DNA of 11,448 nucleotides from Bacteroidota bacterium (GTDB lineage: Bacteria > Bacteroidota > Bacteroidia > Chitinophagales > Chitinophagaceae): assembly GCA_947441205.1 (NCBI GenBank), contig CANETM010000028.1, forward strand, positions 1 through 11,448. Reading direction: 5' to 3'. Of the stretch, positions 1 through 7,801 are shown piece after piece. Made by a program: the position numbers and the translations under genes. Each line of letters begins with the position of its first letter. The stretch's first letter is position 1. The notes beneath the pieces are model-generated. The model had not been told where the DNA came from. It was given only the letters and a program-made list of their open reading frames with translations, and made no database searches.

Positions 1-1
1 G

Positions 2-847
2 TTTGCCTATTTACTTGTGCATTATGTAAAGCAATTACATCCAATTGTTTTAATGATCTTATTTCAAGCTATTATATTAAGTCAGGCAATTCGTCTTAAT
101 ATTTTTATGAGTAATCTTAAAATGTTTCAAAAAGTAAGTTATTTGCCTGCGTTTATTTATATCATGCTAACTGCCACTTTTCCCTATTGGGATGTTATAA
201 GTTCTGGCTTAATCGCAAATTCTTTAGTGTTATGGATTTTAGTTAAACTTTTAAGACTATATGATCAAAATCAACCACAATCCTTAGAATTTAATATCGG
301 TTTAATTGTTGGGGGGTCTATTTTATTATATGAACCTATTGCCATTTTGATACCGGTTGTGTTGTTTGCATTAACTATTATTCGTCCTTTTAAATTAATG
401 GAGTGGTTGATATTATTAATGGGGGTATCGCTTCCATTTTATTTCATATTTACTTTTGTATACTTAACTGGAAACCTAAGTGATTTTAGACATTTCTTAC
501 CTATGCTGGATTGGAAAAATCCTTTCGTACAACCCGATATTAACGTAATTTTAGCTTTAGTTATCATCGCTATTCAACTGATTGTAGGTTTATATCATTG
601 GCAAAATCAACAATCAAGGTTCATTATACAGGTGCGAAAATATTGGGGAGTATTGTTATTGGTACTTTTTTTGACCTTGTTTCAACCTATTATTTTTTCA
701 GCTCAAGCATTATATGCATCGGCTATTGTTTTAACCCCATTGGCTTGTTTTATTAGCCTCGCTTATTCGGTACCCAAAACCTTATTTATACCCAACTTAT
801 TATTTTGGTCGGCTATGGCGGTTATTGTGTATAACCACTTGGGTTAA
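2..847 (+). CDS. DUF6427 family integral membrane protein, 5' end cut off by the window edge
   Basis: A very hydrophobic protein with about eight or nine predicted membrane segments, separated by short polar loops. It resembles the DUF6427 family of Bacteroidota: a conserved early SYLPAF stretch is followed by a central block ending in IIRPFKLMEWLI and a run of aromatic residues. The family has no established biochemical function. The reading frame is open from base 2 (FAYLL precedes a GTG at 17), so the GTG is probably internal and the true start lies to the left of the window. The gene ends with TAA at 845-847. About 80 bases separate it from purQ, and a possible promoter lies in that gap, so the two need not be cotranscribed. 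Family assignment is from recognition of the sequence pattern; the membrane location is directly supported by hydrophobicity. Confidence 0.75.
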   Translation, partial: FAYLLVHYVKQLHPIVLMILFQAIILSQAIRLNIFMSNLKMFQKVSYLPAFIYIMLTATFPYWDVISSGLIANSLVLWILVKLLRLYDQNQPQSLEFNIGLIVGGSILLYEPIAILIPVVLFALTIIRPFKLMEWLILLMGVSLPFYFIFTFVYLTGNLSDFRHFLPMLDWKNPFVQPDINVILALVIIAIQLIVGLYHWQNQQSRFIIQVRKYWGVLLLVLFLTLFQPIIFSAQALYASAIVLTPLACFISLAYSVPKTLFIPNLLFWSAMAVIVYNHLG

Positions 848-884
848 GTGAAGAATTTTACGCCTATTTTTTAGCCGTTTTTGG

Positions 885-892
885 TAACTTTG
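885..892 (+). promoter_or_regulatory. Possible purQ promoter, -7 element
   Basis: TAACTTTG matches the Bacteroidota -7 consensus TAnnTTTG exactly and lies 37 bases upstream of the purQ ATG. No good TTTG -33 element sits about 19 bases further upstream (that stretch is T-rich but lacks TTG), so this is only a half match. It would give purQ a leader of roughly 30 bases. Confidence 0.4.
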
Positions 893-929
893 GCCTTCAA
901 TTAATCATCTAATACCTAAAATATAACAC

Positions 930-1592
930 ATGAAATTTGGTGTAGTAGTTTTCCCGGGGTCAAATTGTGATAGAGACATGCAGGACGCCTTAGAAAAGGA
1001 CTTAGGAGCTCAGGTTGAAATGCTTTGGCATAAGGATAGTGATTTATCGCATTTTACTACAGACGACTGCGTTATTTTGCCTGGGGGTTTTTCCTATGGC
1101 GACTATTTAAGATGTGGCGCTATTGCAAAGTTTAGTCCAATGATGCAATCGGTTATTGATTTTGCAAATAAAGGCGGTAAAGTGCTTGGCGTTTGTAACG
1201 GCTTCCAAATTTTATGTGAAAGTGGATTATTGCCTGGTGCTTTATTACAAAATGAAAATCAACAATTCATTTGCAAGAATGTATATATTAAAACAGATAA
1301 TAGTAAGGCATTGCAAATACCAATTGCACACGGAGAAGGTCGATATTTTGCTGACGACGCCACTTTGAAGCATTTAGAAAATAACAAACAAATTTTATTT
1401 CGTTACTGTGATGAACAAGGAAATGTGGGTGGTGCCGGAAATCCAAATGGTTCAACACATGATATTGCAGGCATTTGTAATGACCAGCGTAATGTAGTTG
1501 GTATGATGCCGCACCCAGAGCGCGCCACTAGTAGTGCGTTGAGCAATATTGATGGAAAAGAAGTTTTTGAAATTTTAGGCTTGTCAAAATAA
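930..1592 (+). CDS. purQ: Phosphoribosylformylglycinamidine synthase, glutaminase subunit PurQ
   Basis: PurQ hydrolyses glutamine and passes ammonia to PurL, which converts FGAR to FGAM in step four of cytoplasmic purine synthesis. The 220 residues are the usual length of a stand-alone PurQ and form one class I glutamine amidotransferase domain. Visible landmarks are the N-terminal FPGSNCDRD motif, PGGFSYGDYLRCGAIA (about 51-66), the nucleophile Cys89 in GVCNGFQ, IAHGEGRY (132-139), and the other two triad members His195 and Glu197 in MMPHPER. The ATG start leaves the family's usual MKFGVVVFPGSN beginning. A separate PurQ implies the three-part PurL/PurQ/PurS enzyme; neither partner is in this window. 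The next gene begins 29 bases downstream on the same strand with no terminator between, so cotranscription with the Dsb genes is possible although there is no obvious functional link. Confidence 0.97.
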   Translation: MKFGVVVFPGSNCDRDMQDALEKDLGAQVEMLWHKDSDLSHFTTDDCVILPGGFSYGDYLRCGAIAKFSPMMQSVIDFANKGGKVLGVCNGFQILCESGLLPGALLQNENQQFICKNVYIKTDNSKALQIPIAHGEGRYFADDATLKHLENNKQILFRYCDEQGNVGGAGNPNGSTHDIAGICNDQRNVVGMMPHPERATSSALSNIDGKEVFEILGLSK

Positions 1593-1621
1593 TGATTGGT
1601 TAAAACTTAATTTAGGATTTT

Positions 1622-2071
1622 ATGAAAAAGATAATGTTGGGTTGTATGGTGGTTTTATTCGCTTTGAATGCAAATGCACAAAGATTAAATCCGGTTAAGT
1701 GGACTTTTGAGGCCGTAAAAAAATCAGATAAACAATATGATATAGTTTTTACAGCTAATGTAGAAGCACCATGGCATATATATTCTCAGTTTGTGAAAAA
1801 GGGCCCAGTTCCTACCAATATCGTATTTAAAAAGAATGCGTTAGTGCAAGTAAAAGGTGCAGCTAAAGAAATTGGTAAATTGGAAAAACATTTCGATAAA
1901 AATTTTGGTGCTGAAATTGCTTACTTCAGTAATAAAGTACAGTTTGTCCAAACCATTAATTTAAGAGCGGCAAGTAAAACTAGTGTTTCTGGTGAAGTAG
2001 AATATATGGTTTGTAACGACGAGCGTTGCTTACCTCCTACAAAAGTGCCTTTCGAGGTAACCATTCAGTAA
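1622..2071 (+). CDS. Secreted stand-alone DsbD alpha-like (DsbD N-terminal domain) protein
   Basis: A 149-residue exported protein with a typical signal peptide (MKK, a hydrophobic core, then ANA before Gln20), so cleavage is likely near residue 19-20. The mature part is a single immunoglobulin-like domain of the DsbD N-terminal type. It shows a WHIYS motif (51-55) and a C-terminal YMVCNDERCLPP segment with Cys131 and Cys136. In DsbD this cysteine pair accepts electrons from the membrane domain and hands them to periplasmic clients. The protein is homologous to residues of about 25-155 of the DsbD encoded next door, but it keeps the cysteine pair that the neighbour has lost. A short AGGA lies 4 bases before the ATG. 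The gene sits 29 bases after purQ and 76 bases before dsbD. Inference: it is the periplasmic redox partner of that DsbD. The domain call is strong; the partnership is inferred from position and cysteine content. Confidence 0.88.
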   Translation: MKKIMLGCMVVLFALNANAQRLNPVKWTFEAVKKSDKQYDIVFTANVEAPWHIYSQFVKKGPVPTNIVFKKNALVQVKGAAKEIGKLEKHFDKNFGAEIAYFSNKVQFVQTINLRAASKTSVSGEVEYMVCNDERCLPPTKVPFEVTIQ

Positions 2072-2078
2072 TTTCATT

Positions 2079-2125
2079 TTAGCATTTACGATTTGTATAT
2101 TTTTCAAATAATCGCAGAATGCTAA
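2079..2125 (+). repeat. Interrupted inverted repeat (possible mRNA hairpin) between the two Dsb genes
   Basis: TTAGCATT at 2079-2086 pairs perfectly with AATGCTAA at 2118-2125. Inside it, CGATT at 2089-2093 pairs with AATCG at 2110-2114, giving a two-part stem with a small internal loop and an A/T-rich apical loop. There is no clean T run right after it, so it is a weak terminator at best. It could be an attenuator or processing site that sets the ratio of the two Dsb proteins. Confidence 0.45.
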
Positions 2126-2147
2126 TTCATTTTATAAATAATATATT

Positions 2148-4109
2148 TTGAAAAAAATATTTTCATTTTTTGTATCATTGATTGTGTTGGGTATGATGCA
2201 GGTAAATGCTATGGCACAAGCGGATAGCTTGGTTAAAGTAAATGCAAAAGCCTCCCCTGTAAACGATAGTACTTATCAATTAAGTTTTAATATACTGGTA
2301 AATCAAGGTTGGCATGTATATAGTAATACCCCCTCGCCAGATAATAAAGCTGAATTAATCACGACTTCACCTAAGATTGTTTTTAAGTTAGAAACGGTGA
2401 AATTTTTAAATGAACTAAGCTATTCATCAAAATCAAGTTTACAAAAAGATGTTTTGTTTGAAAAGGCAAAAATTTTCGAGGGTCCGATAACTGCCACTCA
2501 AAATTTTACCATCACTGGTTTTCAACCAGATACTTTAAAAGGAAATTTGGTTATAGCCATTGCAAAGGGAAATGAGTTTTATGAACAGGAAATTCCTGTT
2601 TCGATATTTTTAGCGAATGGTAAGAAAACTTCAGGTGTTCAAATTTTATTACCTGCAACTGCAACCACACCACCTGATGGTGCTTGTGGAGAGGCCGCAC
2701 ATGATAGTAAAGAGTCAAGCGGTTGGACGGTATTTGTATTAGGGTTTTTAGGAGGGTTAATTGCTTTAATCACTCCATGTGTTTTTCCAATGATTCCCGT
2801 GACGGTTTCTTTTTTCACAAAGCGATCTAAAACCAGAAAGCAAGGTGTTAAGAATGGTTTATTATATGGCTTGAGTATTTTTTTGATTTATGTTTTAGCA
2901 AGTGTTCCTTTTCATTTATTAGGCAATGTACAACCTGAAATTTTCAATAGTATTTCAACGAACCCGATTTTAAACCTCATCTTTTTTGTTATATTTATCT
3001 TCTTCTCTATTTCCTTCTTTGGATATTTTGAAATTACCTTGCCAAGTGGCATCGCCAATAAAGCCGATTCGAAAAGTGGATTAGGAAGTTTAGGGGGTAT
3101 ATTTTTCATGGCCATCACTTTAGCCATTGTATCCTTTTCATGCACGGGCCCTATATTGGGTACCTTATTAGTAGGTTCATTACAAGGTGGTGCCTGGGCT
3201 TTAACATTAGGTATGGCTGGTTTTGGTATTGCACTTGCTTTACCATTCACCTTGTTTGCCATATTTCCACAATGGCTTCAAAGCTTACCTAAATCTGGAG
3301 GATGGTTGGATACCGTTAAAAAAATATTGGCCTTTTTAGAATTAGCATTGGCCTTTAAATTTTTATCTAATGCTGACTTGGTTCAACATTGGGGATTGTT
3401 AAAACGCGAAGTGTTTTTAGGCTTATGGGCCATTATCAGTTTGGGTTTAGCTTTATACCTATGGGGTAAGTTGCATTTGCCACACGATACCAAGGGTGCA
3501 AAAATTTCAGTGGCACGAAAAGCGGGTGGCGTATTAGCAATTGCTTTTTCAGTGGTATTGGTAATGGGCATTTTTCCTAAAAATGCAGGTTATATTAAAT
3601 TTTTAAGTGGCTTCCCTCCGCCTAGTCAATATAGTTTGTTTACAAATCCTGGGGATGATAATAATGGTGTGCATGCCAATGTGGTTAATGATTATCAAAA
3701 AGCATTAGCATTAGCAAAGGAGCAAAACAAACCTATATTAATTGATTTCACAGGATGGGCTTGTGTTAACTGTCGTAAGATGGAGGAAAATGTATGGACT
3801 GATCCAGCCGTGTCAAGTTATATTAAGGAAAACTTCATTTTGGTTTCCTTATATGTTGATGACAAGGAAATGTTACCTGTTGAGAAACGTTTTAAATATA
3901 TTAGTAAAGCAGGTACAGAAAAAGAAATAAACAGTATTGGTGATTTATGGGCAACCTTCCAAGCTGAAAACTTTAATCAAGTAACACAACCTCTTTATGT
4001 TGTGTTAAGTCCGGATCAAAATTTATTATCCAATCCTGTTGGGTACACACCTGATATTAATGAATATTTGCAGTGGTTGCAATGTAGTGTTGCTAAAGGA
4101 AAGCAATAG
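2148..4109 (+). CDS. dsbD: Thiol:disulfide interchange protein DsbD (cytoplasm-to-periplasm electron carrier)
   Basis: DsbD takes electrons from cytoplasmic thioredoxin and passes them across the inner membrane to periplasmic thiol proteins. The 653 residues show a signal peptide (about 1-24) and an alpha-like immunoglobulin fold (about 25-155, with WHVYS at 55-59). A linker containing Cys180 follows, then a membrane domain of about eight helices (about 193-475). The two redox cysteines of that domain are Cys211 in TPCVFPMIP and Cys332 in SFSCTGP. A thioredoxin-like gamma domain (about 510-650) carries WACVNC with Cys539 and Cys542. The alpha-like part lacks the usual CxxxxC pair: the equivalent stretch reads IAKGNEFYEQEIPV. 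I chose the TTG at 2148 because an in-frame TAA lies at 2139-2141 and the next ATG codons fall inside the signal peptide. A strong terminator follows about 33 bases after the stop. Confidence 0.95.
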   Translation: MKKIFSFFVSLIVLGMMQVNAMAQADSLVKVNAKASPVNDSTYQLSFNILVNQGWHVYSNTPSPDNKAELITTSPKIVFKLETVKFLNELSYSSKSSLQKDVLFEKAKIFEGPITATQNFTITGFQPDTLKGNLVIAIAKGNEFYEQEIPVSIFLANGKKTSGVQILLPATATTPPDGACGEAAHDSKESSGWTVFVLGFLGGLIALITPCVFPMIPVTVSFFTKRSKTRKQGVKNGLLYGLSIFLIYVLASVPFHLLGNVQPEIFNSISTNPILNLIFFVIFIFFSISFFGYFEITLPSGIANKADSKSGLGSLGGIFFMAITLAIVSFSCTGPILGTLLVGSLQGGAWALTLGMAGFGIALALPFTLFAIFPQWLQSLPKSGGWLDTVKKILAFLELALAFKFLSNADLVQHWGLLKREVFLGLWAIISLGLALYLWGKLHLPHDTKGAKISVARKAGGVLAIAFSVVLVMGIFPKNAGYIKFLSGFPPPSQYSLFTNPGDDNNGVHANVVNDYQKALALAKEQNKPILIDFTGWACVNCRKMEENVWTDPAVSSYIKENFILVSLYVDDKEMLPVEKRFKYISKAGTEKEINSIGDLWATFQAENFNQVTQPLYVVLSPDQNLLSNPVGYTPDINEYLQWLQCSVAKGKQ

Positions 4110-4142
4110 TATCTTAATGAACTAAGTTATAAATTAAAGAAA

Positions 4143-4170
4143 AAAAAGGCTCCGAACTCGGAGCCTTTTT
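4143..4170. terminator. Strong symmetric (bidirectional) intrinsic terminator
   Basis: The stem AAAAAGGCTCCG pairs perfectly with CGGAGCCTTTTT around a tiny AACT loop. It is flanked by an A run on the left and a T run on the right, so it reads as a terminator on both strands. It lies between the 3' ends of dsbD (+) and the sigma factor gene (-), and can serve both. Confidence 0.9.
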
Positions 4171-4209
4171 AATTAGCGTAAAACTATAATTTAATTAATT
4201 CGAACTAAT

Positions 4210-4791
4210 TTATAAACTCATTCCACGCTGATTCATCATTTTTCTCAAGTTGATTAAGCCGTAACGCATTCTACCTAAAGCAGTATTAATGCTGCAGTTA
4301 GTCATTTGTGCTATTTCTTTGAAACTTAAGTTAGCGTAGTGTCTTAATACAATTATTTCTCTTTGTTCCTCAGGAAGCAAATCAACTAATTCTTGAATAT
4401 CACGATGTGATTGAGCACGAGTCATTTTATAATCAGCAGGATGATCGGCATGCTTGATAATTTCAAATAAGTCTTGGTCATCGCTGGTTTTAATGGTTGG
4501 GGTTCTTTTTACTTTTCTAAAATGGTCAACACAATAATTATGAGCGATACGTAATGCCCATGGTAAAAATTTGCCTTCGTCGTTGTATTTTCCCAATTTT
4601 AAATTGCCTATAATTTTTATAAATATGTCTTGAATCAAATCTTCGGCTAAATAATTATCCTTAACCATGAAATTAATGGCATTGAATATTCTTTCTTGAT
4701 GACGGTCGATTAAAACATCAAAAGCGCGCGGATTACCTTGTTGGAAAAGTCGAATTAATTCGTTGTCTGTTAGCTGTACAGTTTTGTTCAT
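4210..4791 (-). CDS. RNA polymerase sigma factor, ECF-type sigma-70 family
   Basis: A 193-residue protein with the two conserved sigma regions. Region 2 (about 24-95) includes the RIFNAINFMVKDNYLAEDLIQD core that binds RNA polymerase and the -10 element, followed by FLPWALRIAHNYCVDHFRK. Region 4 (about 139-184) begins LPEEQREIIVLRHY and contains the helix-turn-helix LSFKEIAQMTNCSINTALGRMRYG that reads the -35 element. The linker between them (about 96-138) is short, and regions 1 and 3 are absent, as expected for an extracytoplasmic-function sigma factor. There is no anti-sigma gene or FecR-type gene on either side, and the gene is bounded by a terminator downstream and a divergent gene upstream. 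It therefore appears to be a single-gene unit, and its signal is unknown. The leader just before the ATG is A-rich without a Shine-Dalgarno sequence, as is common in this phylum. Confidence 0.93.
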   Translation of the reverse strand: MNKTVQLTDNELIRLFQQGNPRAFDVLIDRHQERIFNAINFMVKDNYLAEDLIQDIFIKIIGNLKLGKYNDEGKFLPWALRIAHNYCVDHFRKVKRTPTIKTSDDQDLFEIIKHADHPADYKMTRAQSHRDIQELVDLLPEEQREIIVLRHYANLSFKEIAQMTNCSINTALGRMRYGLINLRKMMNQRGMSL

Positions 4792-4872
4792 TTTTGTTTT
4801 TTAAAGGTGTTCGAAGGCTAAGTGTGGGTGTACTTAGTTGGGTTAGTATTGGAAAATTACTTCCTTATACAA

Positions 4873-4904
4873 TTGATTTTTCATTTGTTGAAAACGAAAA
4901 TCAA
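4873..4904. repeat. Inverted repeat in the sigma factor/uvrA divergent region
   Basis: TTGATTTT at 4873-4880 is the exact reverse complement of AAAATCAA at 4897-4904, with a 16-base spacer. The 208-base divergent region 4792-4999 otherwise shows no gene and no convincing TAnnTTTG promoter on either strand. The repeat could be an operator, but in such AT-rich DNA an 8-bp match may be chance. Confidence 0.3.
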
Positions 4905-4999
4905 ATTTCAAGGATATCCACATTATCAATTAATGACATATTGGAAAAGATTATCGCATTTGGTACAACCAATTCACAAGGAATCTGTTATTTTGCTAT

Positions 5000-7801
5000 A
5001 TGGCTGTAAGTAAAAAAGGAAAAGATTTTATTGAGGTTGTTGGTGCAAGGGTACATAATTTAAAAAACGTATCGGTAGCATTCCCACGTGACCAGTTTAT
5101 TGTGGTAACAGGGGTTTCTGGAAGCGGTAAGTCATCATTAACCATTGATACTTTGTTTGCTGAAGGGCAAAGACGTTATGCCGAGAGCTTATCCTCCTAC
5201 GCTAGGCAGTTTATGTCTCGTATGGGCAAACCAGATGTGGATTATATAAAGGGCCTATGTCCAGCTATTGCCATTGAACAAAAAGTAACTACAAGAACCC
5301 CGCGAAGTACAGTGGGTAGCATGACCGAGATTTATGATTACTTCAGGGTATTTTTCGCACGTATAGGTAAAACTTATTCGCCAATTAGTGGACAGGAGGT
5401 GAAAAAGCATGATGTGCAGGACGTGCTTGCTTATATGCAAAAAGGAAAGGCTGGTGATAAAATGGTTTTATTGGTTCCTTTCAAGCAGCAAGCTAAAAGA
5501 GATATTGCTGAGGAATTAAACATATTGGTTCAAAAAGGATTTACACGTATTTATTTAAGAGCTAATAAGACCGAGTCTGAAATTTTAAGAATTGAAGATG
5601 CTTTGGAACTTTCTAAAACCGAGTTGACAAAAAAAGTAAAAGCCCATGATGTTTATGTGCTTATTGATAGAATTGTAGTTAAGGATTTTGACGAGGACGA
5701 TATTCATCGTTTTACAGATTCCATAGGCACTGCTTTTTATGAAGGTGAAGGCATGTTATGGGTTGAAAAAAACAACGATACACTACAAGACTTTAATAAT
5801 AAGTTTAGTTTGGATGGAATGGAGTTTGATGAGCCCACGCCTAATTTATTTTCTTTCAATAATCCATATGGTGCTTGTCCTACCTGTGAAGGGTATAGTC
5901 AGGTGTTGGGCATTGATGAAAACTTAGTCATTGCTAATCCATTTTTATCAGTGTATGATGGAGGGGTTGCGCCATGGAAAGGTGAAAAATTAAGTTGGTG
6001 GAAAGATCAGTTTGTAAAAGAAGCGGGAAAGACAGGATTTCCCATTCATCAACCCATAAATAAATTAACAAAGGCACAGTATACGCAACTTTGGAAAGGG
6101 ACCGAAAAGGCATTAGGTATTGATGATTTTTTCAAAGACGTTGAAGCGCATTTATACAAGGTTCAATTCAGGGTTTTATTAAGTAGGTATCGTGGAAGAA
6201 CTAATTGTCCAGATTGCAATGGATACCGAGTGCGCAAGGAAGCCTTGTATGTAAAAATTGGCGATAAGCATATTGGTGAATTATGTGCGATGCCAGTTAG
6301 GGAATTACAACAATGGTTTAAAAATTTAAAATTGTCAGCACATGATGCTGAAATTGCAAAACGTATTTTAGTAGAAATTGAACAACGCATACAAACCTTA
6401 ATGGATGTAGGCCTGGGCTATTTGACATTAAGTAGGTTGGCAAATAGTTTGAGTGGAGGAGAAAGTCAAAGAATTCAATTGACAAGATGTCTAGGAAGTA
6501 ACTTAACCAACTCATTATATATTTTGGATGAACCAAGTATTGGTTTACATTCAAGAGATACGGAAAGATTGATTGCTGTTTTGCAAAACTTAAGAGACCT
6601 AGGTAATACCGTAGTAGTAGTGGAGCATGATGAACAAATCATGCGCAAGGCCGATCATATTATTGACATGGGGCCGCTTGCTGCACACCAGGGAGGTGAG
6701 GTAGTGGCAGTGGGTAATGCAGCCGAATTAATAAAGGATAAAAAAAGTTTGACGGGAAAATATTTAAAAGGTGAACTATTTATTCCGATACCAGCAAAGA
6801 CAAGACCTGCCATTAAATTTATAAAATTAGAAGGGGCTCATTTACATAATTTACAAAATGTAAATGTTGATTTTCCATTACAAAGTTTATGTGTGGTAAG
6901 TGGAGTCAGTGGAAGTGGTAAAACAACTTTAGTTAAAAAAGTATTATACAATGCATTATTAAAAGCAAAGCAACAACCTACAGAAATGGTGGGAGGCTAT
7001 GCGGATATCAAAGGAGACTTACATTTAATTGATGCCATTGAAATGGTGGACCAAAATCCAATTGGTAAATCATCAAGAAGTAATCCAGTTACTTATATCA
7101 AAGCCTATGATGCAATAAGAGATGTTTATTCAAAACAAGCACTCTCAAAAATTAGAGGTTTCTTACCTAAGCATTTTTCCTTCAATGTTGACGGTGGCCG
7201 TTGTGATACATGTAAAGGTGAGGGGGAACAATTAGTTGAAATGCAATTCCTTGCTGACGTGCATTTGACTTGTGAGGATTGTGGAGGTAAGCGATTTAAG
7301 GAATCGGTATTAGAAGTTCATTACAAAGGCATGAGCATTTATGATGTGTTGGAAATGAGTGTGGATGAAGCCATTGAATTTTTTAGCGAAGAAAAAAATA
7401 TTGTACTCGCTATAAGTCCATTACAAGAAGTAGGTTTGGGTTATGTGAAGTTGGGACAAAGTAGTAGTACATTAAGTGGAGGTGAAGCACAGCGTGTGAA
7501 ACTCGCTAGCTTCTTAGGCAAGGGCAAAGCCAATCAAAAAATGTTATTCATATTTGACGAGCCTACAACTGGTTTACACTTTCACGATATTCATAAATTA
7601 TTAAAAGCATTCAACGCTTTAATTGACCAAGGCCACTCCTTAATTGTGGTAGAACATAATACTGATGTCATCAAGGCATCCGACTGGGTAATTGACATGG
7701 GCCCCGAAGCAGGTGATGCTGGCGGAACGGTAGTTTACGCCGGTGTTCCAATTGGATTGGCTAAATGCAAGGCTTCGCAGACAGGGAAGTACTTAGGATA
7801 A
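5000..7801 (+). CDS. uvrA: Excinuclease ABC subunit A (UvrA), nucleotide excision repair damage sensor
   Basis: UvrA is the dimeric ATPase that finds bulky DNA lesions and loads UvrB. The 933 residues match the usual length (about 940) and contain two ABC modules. Module one has Walker A GVSGSGKS (38-45), signature LSGGES (484-489) and Walker B LYILDEP (506-512). Module two has Walker A GVSGSGKT (635-642), signature LSGGEA (825-830) and Walker B LFIFDEP (849-855). A region corresponding to the UvrB-binding domain (about 130-245) is present. CxxC pairs occur at 293/296, 403/406, 735/738 and 758/761; the last two form the zinc finger that contacts DNA. The CPxCG pair that normally precedes the FSFNNP motif is missing (Phe269 and Asp272 instead). 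The ATG at 5000 is the first start after an in-frame stop at 4934-4936. Some Bacteroidota have more than one UvrA, so a second copy may exist elsewhere. No LexA-like box was recognised upstream. Confidence 0.96.
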   Translation: MAVSKKGKDFIEVVGARVHNLKNVSVAFPRDQFIVVTGVSGSGKSSLTIDTLFAEGQRRYAESLSSYARQFMSRMGKPDVDYIKGLCPAIAIEQKVTTRTPRSTVGSMTEIYDYFRVFFARIGKTYSPISGQEVKKHDVQDVLAYMQKGKAGDKMVLLVPFKQQAKRDIAEELNILVQKGFTRIYLRANKTESEILRIEDALELSKTELTKKVKAHDVYVLIDRIVVKDFDEDDIHRFTDSIGTAFYEGEGMLWVEKNNDTLQDFNNKFSLDGMEFDEPTPNLFSFNNPYGACPTCEGYSQVLGIDENLVIANPFLSVYDGGVAPWKGEKLSWWKDQFVKEAGKTGFPIHQPINKLTKAQYTQLWKGTEKALGIDDFFKDVEAHLYKVQFRVLLSRYRGRTNCPDCNGYRVRKEALYVKIGDKHIGELCAMPVRELQQWFKNLKLSAHDAEIAKRILVEIEQRIQTLMDVGLGYLTLSRLANSLSGGESQRIQLTRCLGSNLTNSLYILDEPSIGLHSRDTERLIAVLQNLRDLGNTVVVVEHDEQIMRKADHIIDMGPLAAHQGGEVVAVGNAAELIKDKKSLTGKYLKGELFIPIPAKTRPAIKFIKLEGAHLHNLQNVNVDFPLQSLCVVSGVSGSGKTTLVKKVLYNALLKAKQQPTEMVGGYADIKGDLHLIDAIEMVDQNPIGKSSRSNPVTYIKAYDAIRDVYSKQALSKIRGFLPKHFSFNVDGGRCDTCKGEGEQLVEMQFLADVHLTCEDCGGKRFKESVLEVHYKGMSIYDVLEMSVDEAIEFFSEEKNIVLAISPLQEVGLGYVKLGQSSSTLSGGEAQRVKLASFLGKGKANQKMLFIFDEPTTGLHFHDIHKLLKAFNALIDQGHSLIVVEHNTDVIKASDWVIDMGPEAGDAGGTVVYAGVPIGLAKCKASQTGKYLG

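Noticed and set aside
17..19. GTG as the start codon of the DUF6427 gene
   Set aside because: The frame stays open through the left edge and no ribosome-binding signal can be seen; the family is normally longer at the N-terminus.
2912..3262. A 116-codon open frame antisense to dsbD
   Set aside because: It lies wholly opposite a well-supported gene. Its proline- and lysine-rich composition is what the complement of membrane-helix codons gives.
4794..5013. Two overlapping small + strand open frames in the sigma/uvrA gap
   Set aside because: They overlap each other and run into uvrA, have no recognisable domain or start signal, and look like chance frames in AT-rich DNA.
6163..6554. Two open frames antisense to uvrA
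   Set aside because: They overlap each other, lie inside a conserved gene and show no start signal or protein family.
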